DNA of 64,000 bases from Cupriavidus basilensis (lineage in GTDB: Bacteria; Pseudomonadota; Gammaproteobacteria; Burkholderiales; Burkholderiaceae), in NCBI RefSeq assembly GCF_008801925.2, contig NZ_CP062803.1, positions 1,240,001 to 1,304,000 of the forward strand. Reading direction: 5' to 3'. Of this stretch, positions 10,962 through 18,888 are shown piece by piece. The position numbers and the translations under genes were made by a program. How positions within the stretch are numbered: position 1 is the first letter of the stretch; each line of letters starts with the position of its first letter. The notes under the pieces are model-generated. The model saw only the letters and a list, made by a program, of their open reading frames with translations. It did no database searches and was not told the DNA's origin.

Positions 10962-12019
10962 GTTGGGGGGGGGCGAGGGCAGAACCGTTGGCGCTTGTTG
11001 CCTTGGTCGCTGTTTTTTTGTGCGGCGTTGGTTTTTGGACCCAAGTGCCGTACGGCATCGCCCTTGCTTGGTTGGTTGCTGTTTCTTTGTGCGGCGATGG
11101 TTTTTGGACCCAAGGGCCATACGACATCCCCCTGCGGGGGCTGCCGGTCACTTTTCTTTGACCGGCAAAGAAAACTAACGAAAAGAAAGCCGCCCTGCCG
11201 GGAGCAGAGCAATAAGGCTTATGTGGGGCGGTGGTTTCGTTGTACGGCCCGGAGTGTTGGCTAGCCGATCCTACCGGCCCAAAGGACATCATTTTTGCAT
11301 GACCCTTGGGTTACGTCGTGCAGCCCCTGACCTCGCTTGCGGTGACCATTCACACATCTGCCGTTCGCGGTGCGAAGTGCTGCGCCGTTTCGGGTGTGGC
11401 TGGTTTCGTGGTTTTGTCTCGGAGGACGAGCGCCGCGGCTGTGAGCGCGGCCCTAGCGGACGGGCCACGGTGCCCACCACGAAACTTGGGAAGCCGAGAG
11501 TAAGGTGCCGCTCGCGCCGGTACGGCAGGGCATCAACTGGCCGGGCGCTCGCCGCCAGAGACAAAACCACGAAACCACCGAGGCAGGCAGGATCGTGGCG
11601 CTACGCCCCGCGAACGGCAGATGCCCGAACGCGCACCGAGCAAAGCGATCAGGGGCACCGCCACGTGACCATAGGGTCATGCCGTAGCGATGTCCTCTGG
11701 GCCGGTAGGATACGCTAGCCAACACTCCGGGCCGTACAACGAAACCACTGCCCCACATAAGCCTGATTGCTCTGCTCCCGGCAGGGCGGCTTTCTTTTCG
11801 TTAGTTTTCTTTGCCGGTCAAAGAAAAGTGACCGGCAGCCCCCGCAGGGGGATGTCGTATGGCCCTTGGGTCCAAAAACCAACGCCGCACAAAAAAAAGC
11901 GACCAACCCAAAAGGGCAATGTTGCATGGCTGTTGGGTCCAAAAACCAACGCCGCACAAAAAAACAGCGACCAAGGCAACAAGCGCCAACGGTTCTGCCC
12001 TTGCGCACAAACACCCCCT
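10962..12019. repeat. Palindromic repeat element A (two inverted arms, non-coding)
   Basis: A 1,058-base gap filled by an imperfect palindrome. The left arm begins AGAACCGTTGG at 10981 and the right arm ends with its complement at 11986-11996. Each arm holds 69-base units, a double hairpin (CCCCC-TGC-GGGGG at 11128-11140 and GCCGGTCA-N8-TGACCGGC at 11143-11166), an AAAGAAAA-rich stretch, and an inner segment with TGGTTTCGT. The same arms recur in inverted order at 58976-59957. No transposase is present. Short reading frames inside it repeat between copies and look like artefacts. The element fills the space between the convergent lysR and tupA genes. Confidence 0.85.
11032..11127 (+). repeat. 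69-base tandem units in the left arm of element A
   Basis: The block starting TTTTTGGACCCAAG occurs at 11032 and again at 11101, a period of 69 bases. The first unit contains the perfect palindrome TGCCGTACGGCA (11046-11057). The second grades into the double-hairpin block. The same period is seen in the right arm and in element B, with different copy numbers. Confidence 0.8.
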
Positions 12020-12883
12020 TCACTTCCCCCTATAACTAGGAAAAAACAACTGCTCGCCTTCCACCCGATAAGCCGCAATCGTATCCTGCCCATCCTTAGA
12101 GGTAATCCACTCCACCAACTTCATCGCATCCACGTAATTGGTACCAGGATGCTTGGCCGGATTCACAGCGATCACGCCATATGGATTGAACATCCTGGGA
12201 TCGCCCTCCAGCAGGATCGCCAATCCGGTCTTGGCGCGATACGCGCCATAAGTGGCCCGATCAGATAACGTATAGCCCGGCATCTGCGCAGCCATGGTCA
12301 GCACCTCGCCCATCCCCAGCCCGGCATTCACATACCACGGCTGCCCCTTGGGCTCGATCCCCGCCTGCTTCCAGTAATCCTTCTCCATCACGTCGGTCCC
12401 GGAGTTGTCCCCGCGCGAGATGAACCTGGTGCCGCCGGCGGCGATTTTCCTGAAGCCGGCCAGCACGTCCTTGCCGCCTTTCAGCCTGGCCGGGTCGCTG
12501 GCCGGGCCGACCACGATGAAGTCGTTGTACATGACGTCGCGGCGGTTCACGCCGTAGCCTGCCGCCATGAATTCGTCTTCCATCTTGCGGGCGTGCACCA
12601 GCAACACATCGACGTCACCCATCTCGCCCATCTTCATCGCCTTGCCCGAGCCTACGGCGATCACTTTGACGGTGACGCCGCTCTTTTGCTCGAACCTGGG
12701 CAGCAGGAATTTCAGCAAGCCGGAGTTCTCCGTGCTGGTGGTCGTGGCCAGCTTGAGTTCGCCGGCCAAGGCGCTGGTGGCGATGGTGGCGCCGGCCACG
12801 CCAACCAGGCAAACCAGTCCGATAACGCACATGGCGCGGTTCGAAATATGGCGTAAAAGGCCTTGCTTGCTGACCGCTTGCAT
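12020..12883 (-). CDS. tupA: Tungstate-type ABC transporter substrate-binding protein
   Basis: A 287-residue exported solute-binding protein. After an N-terminal signal sequence (hydrophobic to about residue 40, cleavage near ALAGE) comes LKLATTTSTENSGLL, the oxyanion-binding signature of TupA. Later signatures are VLLVHARKMEDEF, FISRGDNSGTD and a C-terminal NPYGVIAVNP. The start has a clear AGGAG seven bases upstream. TupA normally delivers tungstate (or related oxyanions) to TupB and TupC, but neither gene is here: a repeat element begins 23 bases beyond its stop. It is divergent from a ModE-like regulator. Confidence 0.88.
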   Translation of the reverse strand: MQAVSKQGLLRHISNRAMCVIGLVCLVGVAGATIATSALAGELKLATTTSTENSGLLKFLLPRFEQKSGVTVKVIAVGSGKAMKMGEMGDVDVLLVHARKMEDEFMAAGYGVNRRDVMYNDFIVVGPASDPARLKGGKDVLAGFRKIAAGGTRFISRGDNSGTDVMEKDYWKQAGIEPKGQPWYVNAGLGMGEVLTMAAQMPGYTLSDRATYGAYRAKTGLAILLEGDPRMFNPYGVIAVNPAKHPGTNYVDAMKLVEWITSKDGQDTIAAYRVEGEQLFFPSYRGK

Positions 12884-12941
12884 GGATTCTCCTTGTCTTA
12901 TGTTTTCAGAAACACAATTGCCACAAACTCATGGGATCGGT

Positions 12942-12984
12942 GAGAATGCAGCAAAATACGTGGAAATCAGCGCATTGCATTCTC
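12942..12984. promoter_or_regulatory. Nine-base inverted repeat between tupA and its regulator
   Basis: GAGAATGCA at 12942-12950 and its exact complement TGCATTCTC at 12976-12984 are separated by 25 bases, centred in the 142-base divergent intergenic region. Position and symmetry suit an operator shared by the two genes. No experimental support can be read from sequence. Confidence 0.5.
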
Positions 12985-13007
12985 GGTGAACCACATCTCT
13001 AAAGTAA

Positions 13008-13027
13008 ATATGAAAAGCGTTTCATAT
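13008..13027. promoter_or_regulatory. Palindromic operator candidate overlapping the regulator start codon
   Basis: ATATGAAA, a four-base AGCG spacer, then TTTCATAT: a perfect eight-base dyad whose right half includes the AT of the ATG at 13026. A possible -10 (TAAAGT, 13000-13005) lies just upstream, so a bound protein would cover promoter and start codon. This fits autorepression by the ModE-like protein it precedes. Confidence 0.55.
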
Positions 13028-14123
13028 GACATTTCGCTTTGACCTGTTCCCGGTTGTCGCCGCGGATGACAATCCTCGCTCCAACGGCAAGGTGTTCCAG
13101 CTGCTCAAGGCCGTGCGCGAGACGGGTTCCCTGCATCGCGCGGCGCGCGAGATCGGCTTGTCGTACCGGCACGCCTGGGGCGTGATGCGGTCTTGGGAGG
13201 AGATGCTTGGGCGCAGCATGCTCGACATGGAGCGCGGCCGGGGGGCGTCGCTGACGCTGTTCGGCGAGCGCTTGCTGCGTGCGGAGGGGCGCTTGCGCGA
13301 TTCGATCGACCCGGTCGTGCAGAAGGCCATGGTCGATTTCCTGGCGGACCTGGACGACGCGGCCCAGCCGCAGACCCGCATCCGTTTCTCCGGCAGCCAT
13401 GATCCGGCCATGGAGGTCCTGGCGGGGGCGCTGCACGACGCGCCGGGCGGCCTGCAGCTCGACACCGTGTTCTGCGGCAGCGTGGAGGGCCTGATCTGCC
13501 TGCAGGAGCGGCAGTCCGAGCTGGCCGGCTTCTACGTCTCGCCGATCCAGAAGGCTGGCTCCGTGGCCCACGTGACGCTGCGCAAATGGCTGCGTCCGAC
13601 CGCCGTGCGCTTGATCCGGCTGGCCTGGCGCGAGCAGGGCCTGATCGTCGCGCGCGAGCTCGCGGGGGAGATCCACGACCTGCGTGACCTGGCCCGTACC
13701 CGCGCCCGCTTTGTCAACCGCCAGCGCAGTTCTGGCACGCGCATGCTGTTCGACCAGTTGCTGGCCACCGAGGGACTCTTCCCGGACCAGATCGTCGGCT
13801 ACGAAACCCCCGAGTTCAGCAACGAGAGGGTGGCGCAAGCGGTGCACGACGGCCATGCCGAGGTGGGGTTCGGCCTGCGCATGAATGCCGAAGCCCATGG
13901 GCTGGCCTTTGTGCCGCTGACCCGCGAGGCCTACTATCTGGCGCTGCGCAAGAACGACCAGATCACGCCCTGGGCGCATGGCTTGCTTTCGCATCTGGCT
14001 GACCCGGCCTTCCGGCGCCGCATCGAGGCGCTCCCCGGCTATGCCATGGCTGAGCCCGATGGCATCCTGACGCCGCAGGAGGCACTCCCCTGGTACGGCC
14101 CCGACGGCAAGGAGGGCGGCTGA
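13026..14123 (+). CDS. ModE-like helix-turn-helix regulator with periplasmic-binding-like domain
   Basis: A 365-residue protein. Residues 1 to about 110 form a ModE/LysR-like winged helix (GSLHRAAREIGLSYRHAWG, then TLFGERLL). From about residue 125 to the end it resembles substrate-binding proteins of the TupA/ModA type, with ARFVNRQRSSGTRMLFDQLL and EVGFGLRMNAEAHGL. Such fusions sense an oxyanion and control uptake or metalloenzyme genes. The divergent tupA next door supports a role in tungstate or molybdate control. The ligand itself cannot be read from sequence. Confidence 0.82.
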   Translation: MTFRFDLFPVVAADDNPRSNGKVFQLLKAVRETGSLHRAAREIGLSYRHAWGVMRSWEEMLGRSMLDMERGRGASLTLFGERLLRAEGRLRDSIDPVVQKAMVDFLADLDDAAQPQTRIRFSGSHDPAMEVLAGALHDAPGGLQLDTVFCGSVEGLICLQERQSELAGFYVSPIQKAGSVAHVTLRKWLRPTAVRLIRLAWREQGLIVARELAGEIHDLRDLARTRARFVNRQRSSGTRMLFDQLLATEGLFPDQIVGYETPEFSNERVAQAVHDGHAEVGFGLRMNAEAHGLAFVPLTREAYYLALRKNDQITPWAHGLLSHLADPAFRRRIEALPGYAMAEPDGILTPQEALPWYGPDGKEGG

Positions 14124-14231
14124 CGCCGTCCACCGGGGAGGGCGGGAACCCGGCTGTTTGAGCGCGCGCGTATTACACTGGTTGCATAGGCGGGGCGGCA
14201 TGCCCGCCAGACAGATCCAGCAAGGAGCGCC

Positions 14232-14849
14232 ATGCTAGAAACGGCCGCGTTGGCCGCGGGCTTGTCCTGGACCAGCGGATTCCGCCTTTACCTCGCCGTG
14301 TTCACGGCTGGCGCACTGGGCCGCCTGGGCTGGCTGCACCTGCCGCCCGGCCTGCAGGTGCTGGAATCGTGGTGGGTGATCGCGCTGGCCGCGCTGCTGG
14401 CGCTGGCCGAATTCGTGGCCGACAAGGTGCCGGGTTTCGATTCCTTCTGGGACAGCATCCAGACCTTTATCCGCATTCCCGCCGGCGCGATCCTGGCAGC
14501 CGCCGCTTTCGGGCAGCTCGATCCGCAATGGATGGTCGCCGCCGGGCTGGTCGGGGGCACACTGGCCGGCACTGCCCATGCCGCCAAGGCCAGCACCCGC
14601 GCCCTGATCAACGTCTCGCCGGAACCGTTTTCGAATTGGGCTGCCTCACTGAGCGAGGACGTTGCCGCCAGCAGCGGGCTGCTGCTGGCTTTTTTCCTGC
14701 CCGTGGTGTTCCTGGTGGTGCTGGCCGTGCTGCTGCTGGTGGCGGCGTGGCTGCTGCCCAAGCTGTGGCGCGGCTTGCGCCATTTGCGCGACGCGTTGGC
14801 CAAGCGTGCTCCGGCGGCCTCGCCGGCGGGGCGTCAGACCCGGCGCTGA
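14232..14849 (+). CDS. DUF4126 membrane protein
   Basis: A 205-residue protein with several hydrophobic segments (about 1-25, 40-60, 85-115 and 150-180) and the family motif DKVPGFDSFWD near residue 65. GTLAGTAHAAKASTRALIN follows in the centre. This is the DUF4126 family of small membrane proteins with no known role. It begins after an AAGGAGCGCC sequence that serves as ribosome binding site. The next gene on the same strand starts 162 bases downstream. Confidence 0.8.
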   Translation: MLETAALAAGLSWTSGFRLYLAVFTAGALGRLGWLHLPPGLQVLESWWVIALAALLALAEFVADKVPGFDSFWDSIQTFIRIPAGAILAAAAFGQLDPQWMVAAGLVGGTLAGTAHAAKASTRALINVSPEPFSNWAASLSEDVAASSGLLLAFFLPVVFLVVLAVLLLVAAWLLPKLWRGLRHLRDALAKRAPAASPAGRQTRR

Positions 14850-14990
14850 GTGGCGGGTTCGACCCTCGCTTTGCCCAATCCGGCCATAATCTGGTCCTGG
14901 TCCGGCGGATGCGCGCCGGGATCCTCCCGCTGGTGTCCTGCCGTCGTGCCAATAACCCGGCTGGCCGCCACCATGCATGTGCACGGACAA

Positions 14991-15011
14991 GAGATTAGAG
15001 ATAAGAGATCA
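14991..15011 (+). repeat. Three-copy heptamer repeat directly before a start codon
   Basis: GAGATTA, GAGATAA and GAGATCA follow each other at 14991-14997, 14998-15004 and 15005-15011, and the ATG of the permease gene starts at 15012. The consensus GAGATNA resembles, on the opposite strand, the GAGATAC unit of the array at 63094-63156. The normal ribosome binding site position is occupied by this repeat; the GAGA segments may act as a weak one. Confidence 0.7.
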
Positions 15012-17672
15012 ATGTCTTCAGAACCCGCCTCCCAGCACGTTCCCGCAGCCACCGCAGCAACCACTACCATCGCCGCATCGTCCGGCGCCCGCCCGACGCG
15101 CTTCTCGCCCTGGCGCCAGGCGCTGCGCATGGCGCGGCGCGATTGGCGCGCCGGCGAGCTGAGCCTGTTGCTGTTCGCGCTGGTGCTGGCCGTGGCGGCG
15201 CTCAGCAGCGTGGGCTTTCTGGCTGACCGCATGCGCCTGGGGCTGGAGCGCGACGCGCGCCAGATGATCGCCTCCGATGTGCTGATCGTGTCCGACCAGC
15301 CGTTCGATGCCGTCTTCGCCAGCCACGCCGCGCAAGCGGGCCTGGCCACCACGCAGACGGTCACCTTCCCGAGCATGGCGAGCGCGCACGCGCCGGGCAA
15401 GGCCGCCACGACGCAAGGGCAAGGGGCGGCTAGCGGGGCTCGGGCCGATGCCCCTTCGCAACTGGCCGCGCTCAAGGCGGTCGGCCCCGGCTATCCGCTG
15501 CGCGGGCAGCTCAAGGTGGCGGCCGGGCCCGGGGCGCCGGAAACTGCCGCCACCGGCATCCCCGCCGAGGGCACCGTCTGGGTGGACGAGGCCTTGCTGG
15601 ACTCGCTCGGCGTCGGCATGGGCGACACCATCCAGCTGGGCAGCCGCGCCTTTCGCATCGACCGCATCCTCACGCAGGAACTGGATCGCGGCGCCGGCTT
15701 CATGAATTTCGCGCCGCGCGTGATGTTGCCGCTGTCTGACCTGGCCGCCACCGGGCTGGTGGGCTGGGGCAGCCGGGTCTCCTACCGCCTGCTGGTGGCC
15801 GGCCCCGATGCCGCCGCGCAGGCCTACCAGAAGTGGGCCGAGGCCGAGATCGACAAGCTTGCGCTGCGCAACACCCGGGTCGAGTCGCTGGAATCCGGCC
15901 AGCCGCAGATGCGCGCCACGCTGGACCGCGCCGAGCGTTTCCTGTCGCTGGTGGCGGTGCTGTCGTCGATGATTGCCGCGGTGGCCATCGCCATGTCGGC
16001 GCGCCGCTATATGCAGCGCCACACCGATGCCTGCGCTGTCTACAAGTGCATGGGCCTGTCGCGCCGCGAGATCCTGCTGGCGTTCGGGCTGGAGTTCCTG
16101 CTGCTGGGCGTGGGCGGCGCGGCGGCTGGCGTGGCGCTCGGCTACCTGGCGCACTACGGCCTGCTGCTCTCGCTGGGTAACCTGCTGACCGTGACGCTGC
16201 CGCAGCCGTCCGTCCTGCCGGCCGTGGTTGGGGTGCTGGCGGGCGTCGTCCTGCTGGCGGGTTTTGCCTTGCCGCCGCTGCTGGCGCTGACCCGGGTGCC
16301 GCCGCTGCGCGTGCTGCGGCGTGACGTCGGCGCGCCGCCGGTCTCGACCTGGATCGCCTACGGACTCGGCCTGGGGGCTTTTGTGGCGCTGCTGCTGGTG
16401 GCCGCGCGTGATCTCAAGCTGGGGCTGACCACCGCGGGCGGCTTTGTCGCCGCCGGCGTGGTGTTCGCGCTGCTGGCCCTGGGCCTGCTAAGCCTGCTGT
16501 CACGGCTGATGCGCGGTGGGCGCCTGGCGCGCGGCAGCGTGGGCTGGCGCTTTGCGCTGGCGGTGCTGGAGCGCCGCCGCGGCGTGACGGTGCTGCAGAC
16601 GGTGGCGCTGGCGGTGGGCCTGATGGCGCTGCTGCTGCTCGGCATGACCCGCAACGACCTGATCGCCTCCTGGCGCAACGCCACGCCGGCGGACGCGCCC
16701 AACCGCTTCGTCATCAATATCCAGCCGGACCAGCGCGCGCCGCTTGCCAGCATGCTGCAGCACGCCGGCATCGCCGACCTGCTGTACCCGATGGTGCGCG
16801 GCCGCCTGACACATATCGCCGGCCAGCCGGTGCGCGCCGAGCGCTTTGCCGATGGCCGCGCCCGCAACCTGGTCGAGCGCGAGTTCAACCTGTCCTATAC
16901 CGACGCGCTGCCGGCCGGCAACCGCGTGGTGGCGGGCAACTGGCTCGGCGCCGGCAAGGGCGGGGCCGGGGCCTCGGTGGAGGAGGGCATCGCCAAGACG
17001 CTGGGGATCCGGCTCGGGGACACCTTGCGCTTCGATGTGGCGGGGCAGTCGGTGGAGGCGCCGGTCACCTCGCTGCGCAAGCTGGACTGGGGCTCGATGC
17101 GGGTCAACTTCTTCGTCATCCTGCCGCCCTCCGCCATGCAAGGCTTGCCGCAGACCTATATCACGGCCTTCCACCTGCCGGCCGCGCAAGCCGCGCTGGG
17201 CAACCGCATGGTGGCGGCCTTCCCGAACATCACGGTGGTCAACACCGACATGATCCTGCGCCAGATCCAGGACGTGCTCGACCAGGTCATCGCCGCGGTC
17301 GAGTTCCTGTTCGTGTTCACGCTCGCGGCCGGCGTCACCGTGCTCTATGCGGCGTTGTCCGGCGCGCGCGACGAGCGCAAGCGCGATGCCGGGCTGCTCA
17401 AGGCGCTGGGCGCGTCCGCCGCGGTGGTGCGGCAGACCCAGTACGCGGAGTTCCTGGTGGTGGGCGGGCTGGCGGGCCTGCTAGCCAGCCTGGGCGCGAT
17501 CGCGGTGGGCTGGGGCTTGTCGCAGTTCGTGTTCGATTTCCCCTACCGCTTCAACGGCTGGATCGTGCCGGCTGGTGTGCTTTCTGGCATGCTGTGCGCT
17601 TTCGCGGGCGGCTGGCTGGGCTTGCGCGAGGTGCTGCGGCAGCCCGCGCTGGCCACGCTGCGTGATGCGTAA
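15012..17672 (+). CDS. FtsX-like ABC transporter permease
   Basis: I chose the ATG at 15012 (MSSEPAS), giving 886 residues; the frame extends upstream without family support. One transmembrane segment lies near residues 50-75, then a large extracytoplasmic domain, then a first FtsX domain with four segments between about 310 and 520 (SSMIAAVAIAMSARRYMQRH), a second soluble domain, and a C-terminal FtsX domain with ALSGARDERKRDAGLLKALG. This is the YbbP/DUF214 family, usually partnered with a LolD-like ATPase that exports or extracts hydrophobic molecules. No ATPase gene is adjacent. Heptamer repeats flank its start and span its stop. Confidence 0.85.
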   Translation: MSSEPASQHVPAATAATTTIAASSGARPTRFSPWRQALRMARRDWRAGELSLLLFALVLAVAALSSVGFLADRMRLGLERDARQMIASDVLIVSDQPFDAVFASHAAQAGLATTQTVTFPSMASAHAPGKAATTQGQGAASGARADAPSQLAALKAVGPGYPLRGQLKVAAGPGAPETAATGIPAEGTVWVDEALLDSLGVGMGDTIQLGSRAFRIDRILTQELDRGAGFMNFAPRVMLPLSDLAATGLVGWGSRVSYRLLVAGPDAAAQAYQKWAEAEIDKLALRNTRVESLESGQPQMRATLDRAERFLSLVAVLSSMIAAVAIAMSARRYMQRHTDACAVYKCMGLSRREILLAFGLEFLLLGVGGAAAGVALGYLAHYGLLLSLGNLLTVTLPQPSVLPAVVGVLAGVVLLAGFALPPLLALTRVPPLRVLRRDVGAPPVSTWIAYGLGLGAFVALLLVAARDLKLGLTTAGGFVAAGVVFALLALGLLSLLSRLMRGGRLARGSVGWRFALAVLERRRGVTVLQTVALAVGLMALLLLGMTRNDLIASWRNATPADAPNRFVINIQPDQRAPLASMLQHAGIADLLYPMVRGRLTHIAGQPVRAERFADGRARNLVEREFNLSYTDALPAGNRVVAGNWLGAGKGGAGASVEEGIAKTLGIRLGDTLRFDVAGQSVEAPVTSLRKLDWGSMRVNFFVILPPSAMQGLPQTYITAFHLPAAQAALGNRMVAAFPNITVVNTDMILRQIQDVLDQVIAAVEFLFVFTLAAGVTVLYAALSGARDERKRDAGLLKALGASAAVVRQTQYAEFLVVGGLAGLLASLGAIAVGWGLSQFVFDFPYRFNGWIVPAGVLSGMLCAFAGGWLGLREVLRQPALATLRDA

Positions 17673-17686
17673 TGCGTAATGCGTGT
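17660..17686 (+). repeat. Heptamer repeat spanning the permease stop codon
   Basis: GCGTGAT, GCGTAAT, GCGTAAT and a partial GCGTGT run from 17660 to 17686. The TAA stop of the permease gene (17670-17672) is part of the second unit. A change in copy number would alter the last residues or the distance to the next gene. Confidence 0.7.
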
Positions 17687-17730
17687 ACCTGAGCCTGAAC
17701 CACTGCAGCCTGAACCATCCTTGAGTGTTT

Positions 17731-18168
17731 ATGAGTACCGATTCCAAGCCTGAAAATGCGGCATCCACGGCATCCGATGCCGCCCCCGAAGTCACCGCCT
17801 ATGCACTGATCGGCGGCGAGGCGCGCGTGCGCGAACTGGTCGACCGTTTCTACGACCTGATGGATCTGGAGGACGAGTTCAAGGGCCTGCGCGCGCTGCA
17901 TCCCGCCTCGCTCGACGGCTCGCGCGACAAGCTGTTCTGGTTCCTGTGCGGCTGGCTGGGCGGCCCCAACCACTTCATCGAGCGCTTTGGCCACCCGCGC
18001 CTGCGCGCTCGCCACATGCCGTTCGAGATTGGCACCAGCGAGCGCGACCAGTGGATGCGCTGCATGGCGCTGGCCATGCAGGACGTCGGCCTGCCCGAAG
18101 ACCTGCAGCTGCGCCTGATGCAGGCCTTTTTCGGCACCGCCGACTGGATGCGCAATGTGCCGCGTTGA
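17731..18168 (+). CDS. Group II truncated haemoglobin
   Basis: A 145-residue globin of the 2-on-2 truncated type. After an Ala-rich tail of about 30 residues, the core starts at LIGGEARVRELVDRFYDLMD and contains FLCGWLGGPNHFIERFGHPRLRARHMPF, with the proximal His in the last part, and ERDQWMRCMALAMQ, where Trp is the G8 residue typical of group II. Roles in the family are O2 or NO binding and detoxification. Its TGA overlaps the ATG of the next gene (ATGATGG context at 18166-18170), so the two are translationally coupled. Confidence 0.88.
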   Translation: MSTDSKPENAASTASDAAPEVTAYALIGGEARVRELVDRFYDLMDLEDEFKGLRALHPASLDGSRDKLFWFLCGWLGGPNHFIERFGHPRLRARHMPFEIGTSERDQWMRCMALAMQDVGLPEDLQLRLMQAFFGTADWMRNVPR

Positions 18169-18824
18169 TGGCCAAGGCCACCCGACCCGCCATGGATCCC
18201 GGCACCATGGCTGACACGCATCCCGAAGCCGCGACGGACCTGCCTGCCGACGCCCGGCGCGTGCTCGATTTCTGGTTCGGCGTGCCTGGCTCGCCGGCAT
18301 GGAACACCACACGCTCGGTGTGGTTCACCAAGTCCGCTGACTTCGACGCCACGGTTCGCGCTGCCTTCCTGCCACTGTGGGAAGCCACGCTCGCGGGCGC
18401 GAATGCGGGCTGGGCGCAAAGCCCCGAATCCGCTTGCGCACGCATCGTGTTGCTCGACCAGGTGCCGCGCAACGTCTTTCGCGACGACCCGCGCAGCTTC
18501 GCCTCCGATGCGCAGGCGCTGGCAACGGCCCGGCAGATGGTGGCGAGCGGCGCCGACCGTATGCTGCCCACGGCATGGCACCGCATGTTCTGCTACATGC
18601 CGTTAGAGCATTCCGAAGTGCTTGCCGACCAGAACACGGCCGTGCAGCTGATGACGGCGCTGCGCGACCAAAGCCAGGGTCAGGTGGACGTGGTGGACTG
18701 GGCGCTCAAGCACCGCGCGGTGATCGAGCGTTTCGGGCGCTTCCCGCATCGCAACGCCATGCTGGGGCGCAGGGATACGGCGCAGGAGAGCGCCTTCCTG
18801 CGGGAACCCGGCTCGTCGTTCTGA
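18168..18824 (+). CDS. DUF924 family protein
   Basis: A 218-residue protein from the ATG at 18168; a later ATG (MADTHPEA, residue 14) is an alternative start. Family signatures are VLDFWFG, VLLDQVPRNVFRDDPRSFASD, YMPLEHSE and the C-terminal HRAVIERFGRFPHRNAMLGR. DUF924 proteins have a TPR-like helical fold and unknown function. The overlap with the haemoglobin gene indicates a two-gene operon. It ends 65 bases before a convergent gene. Confidence 0.85.
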   Translation: MAKATRPAMDPGTMADTHPEAATDLPADARRVLDFWFGVPGSPAWNTTRSVWFTKSADFDATVRAAFLPLWEATLAGANAGWAQSPESACARIVLLDQVPRNVFRDDPRSFASDAQALATARQMVASGADRMLPTAWHRMFCYMPLEHSEVLADQNTAVQLMTALRDQSQGQVDVVDWALKHRAVIERFGRFPHRNAMLGRRDTAQESAFLREPGSSF

Positions 18825-18888
18825 GCGGGCCCTGCGTAGCGCAGCGGCTAACGCGGCGTGGTGGCGGGTATGGTGGCGGGGAGCACCA

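Noticed and set aside
10995..12039. Several frames of 60-190 codons inside repeat element A that look like small Cys/Arg-rich proteins
   Set aside because: They recur in both strands and in element B because they read through 69-base units and hairpins; no ribosome binding sites and no family match.
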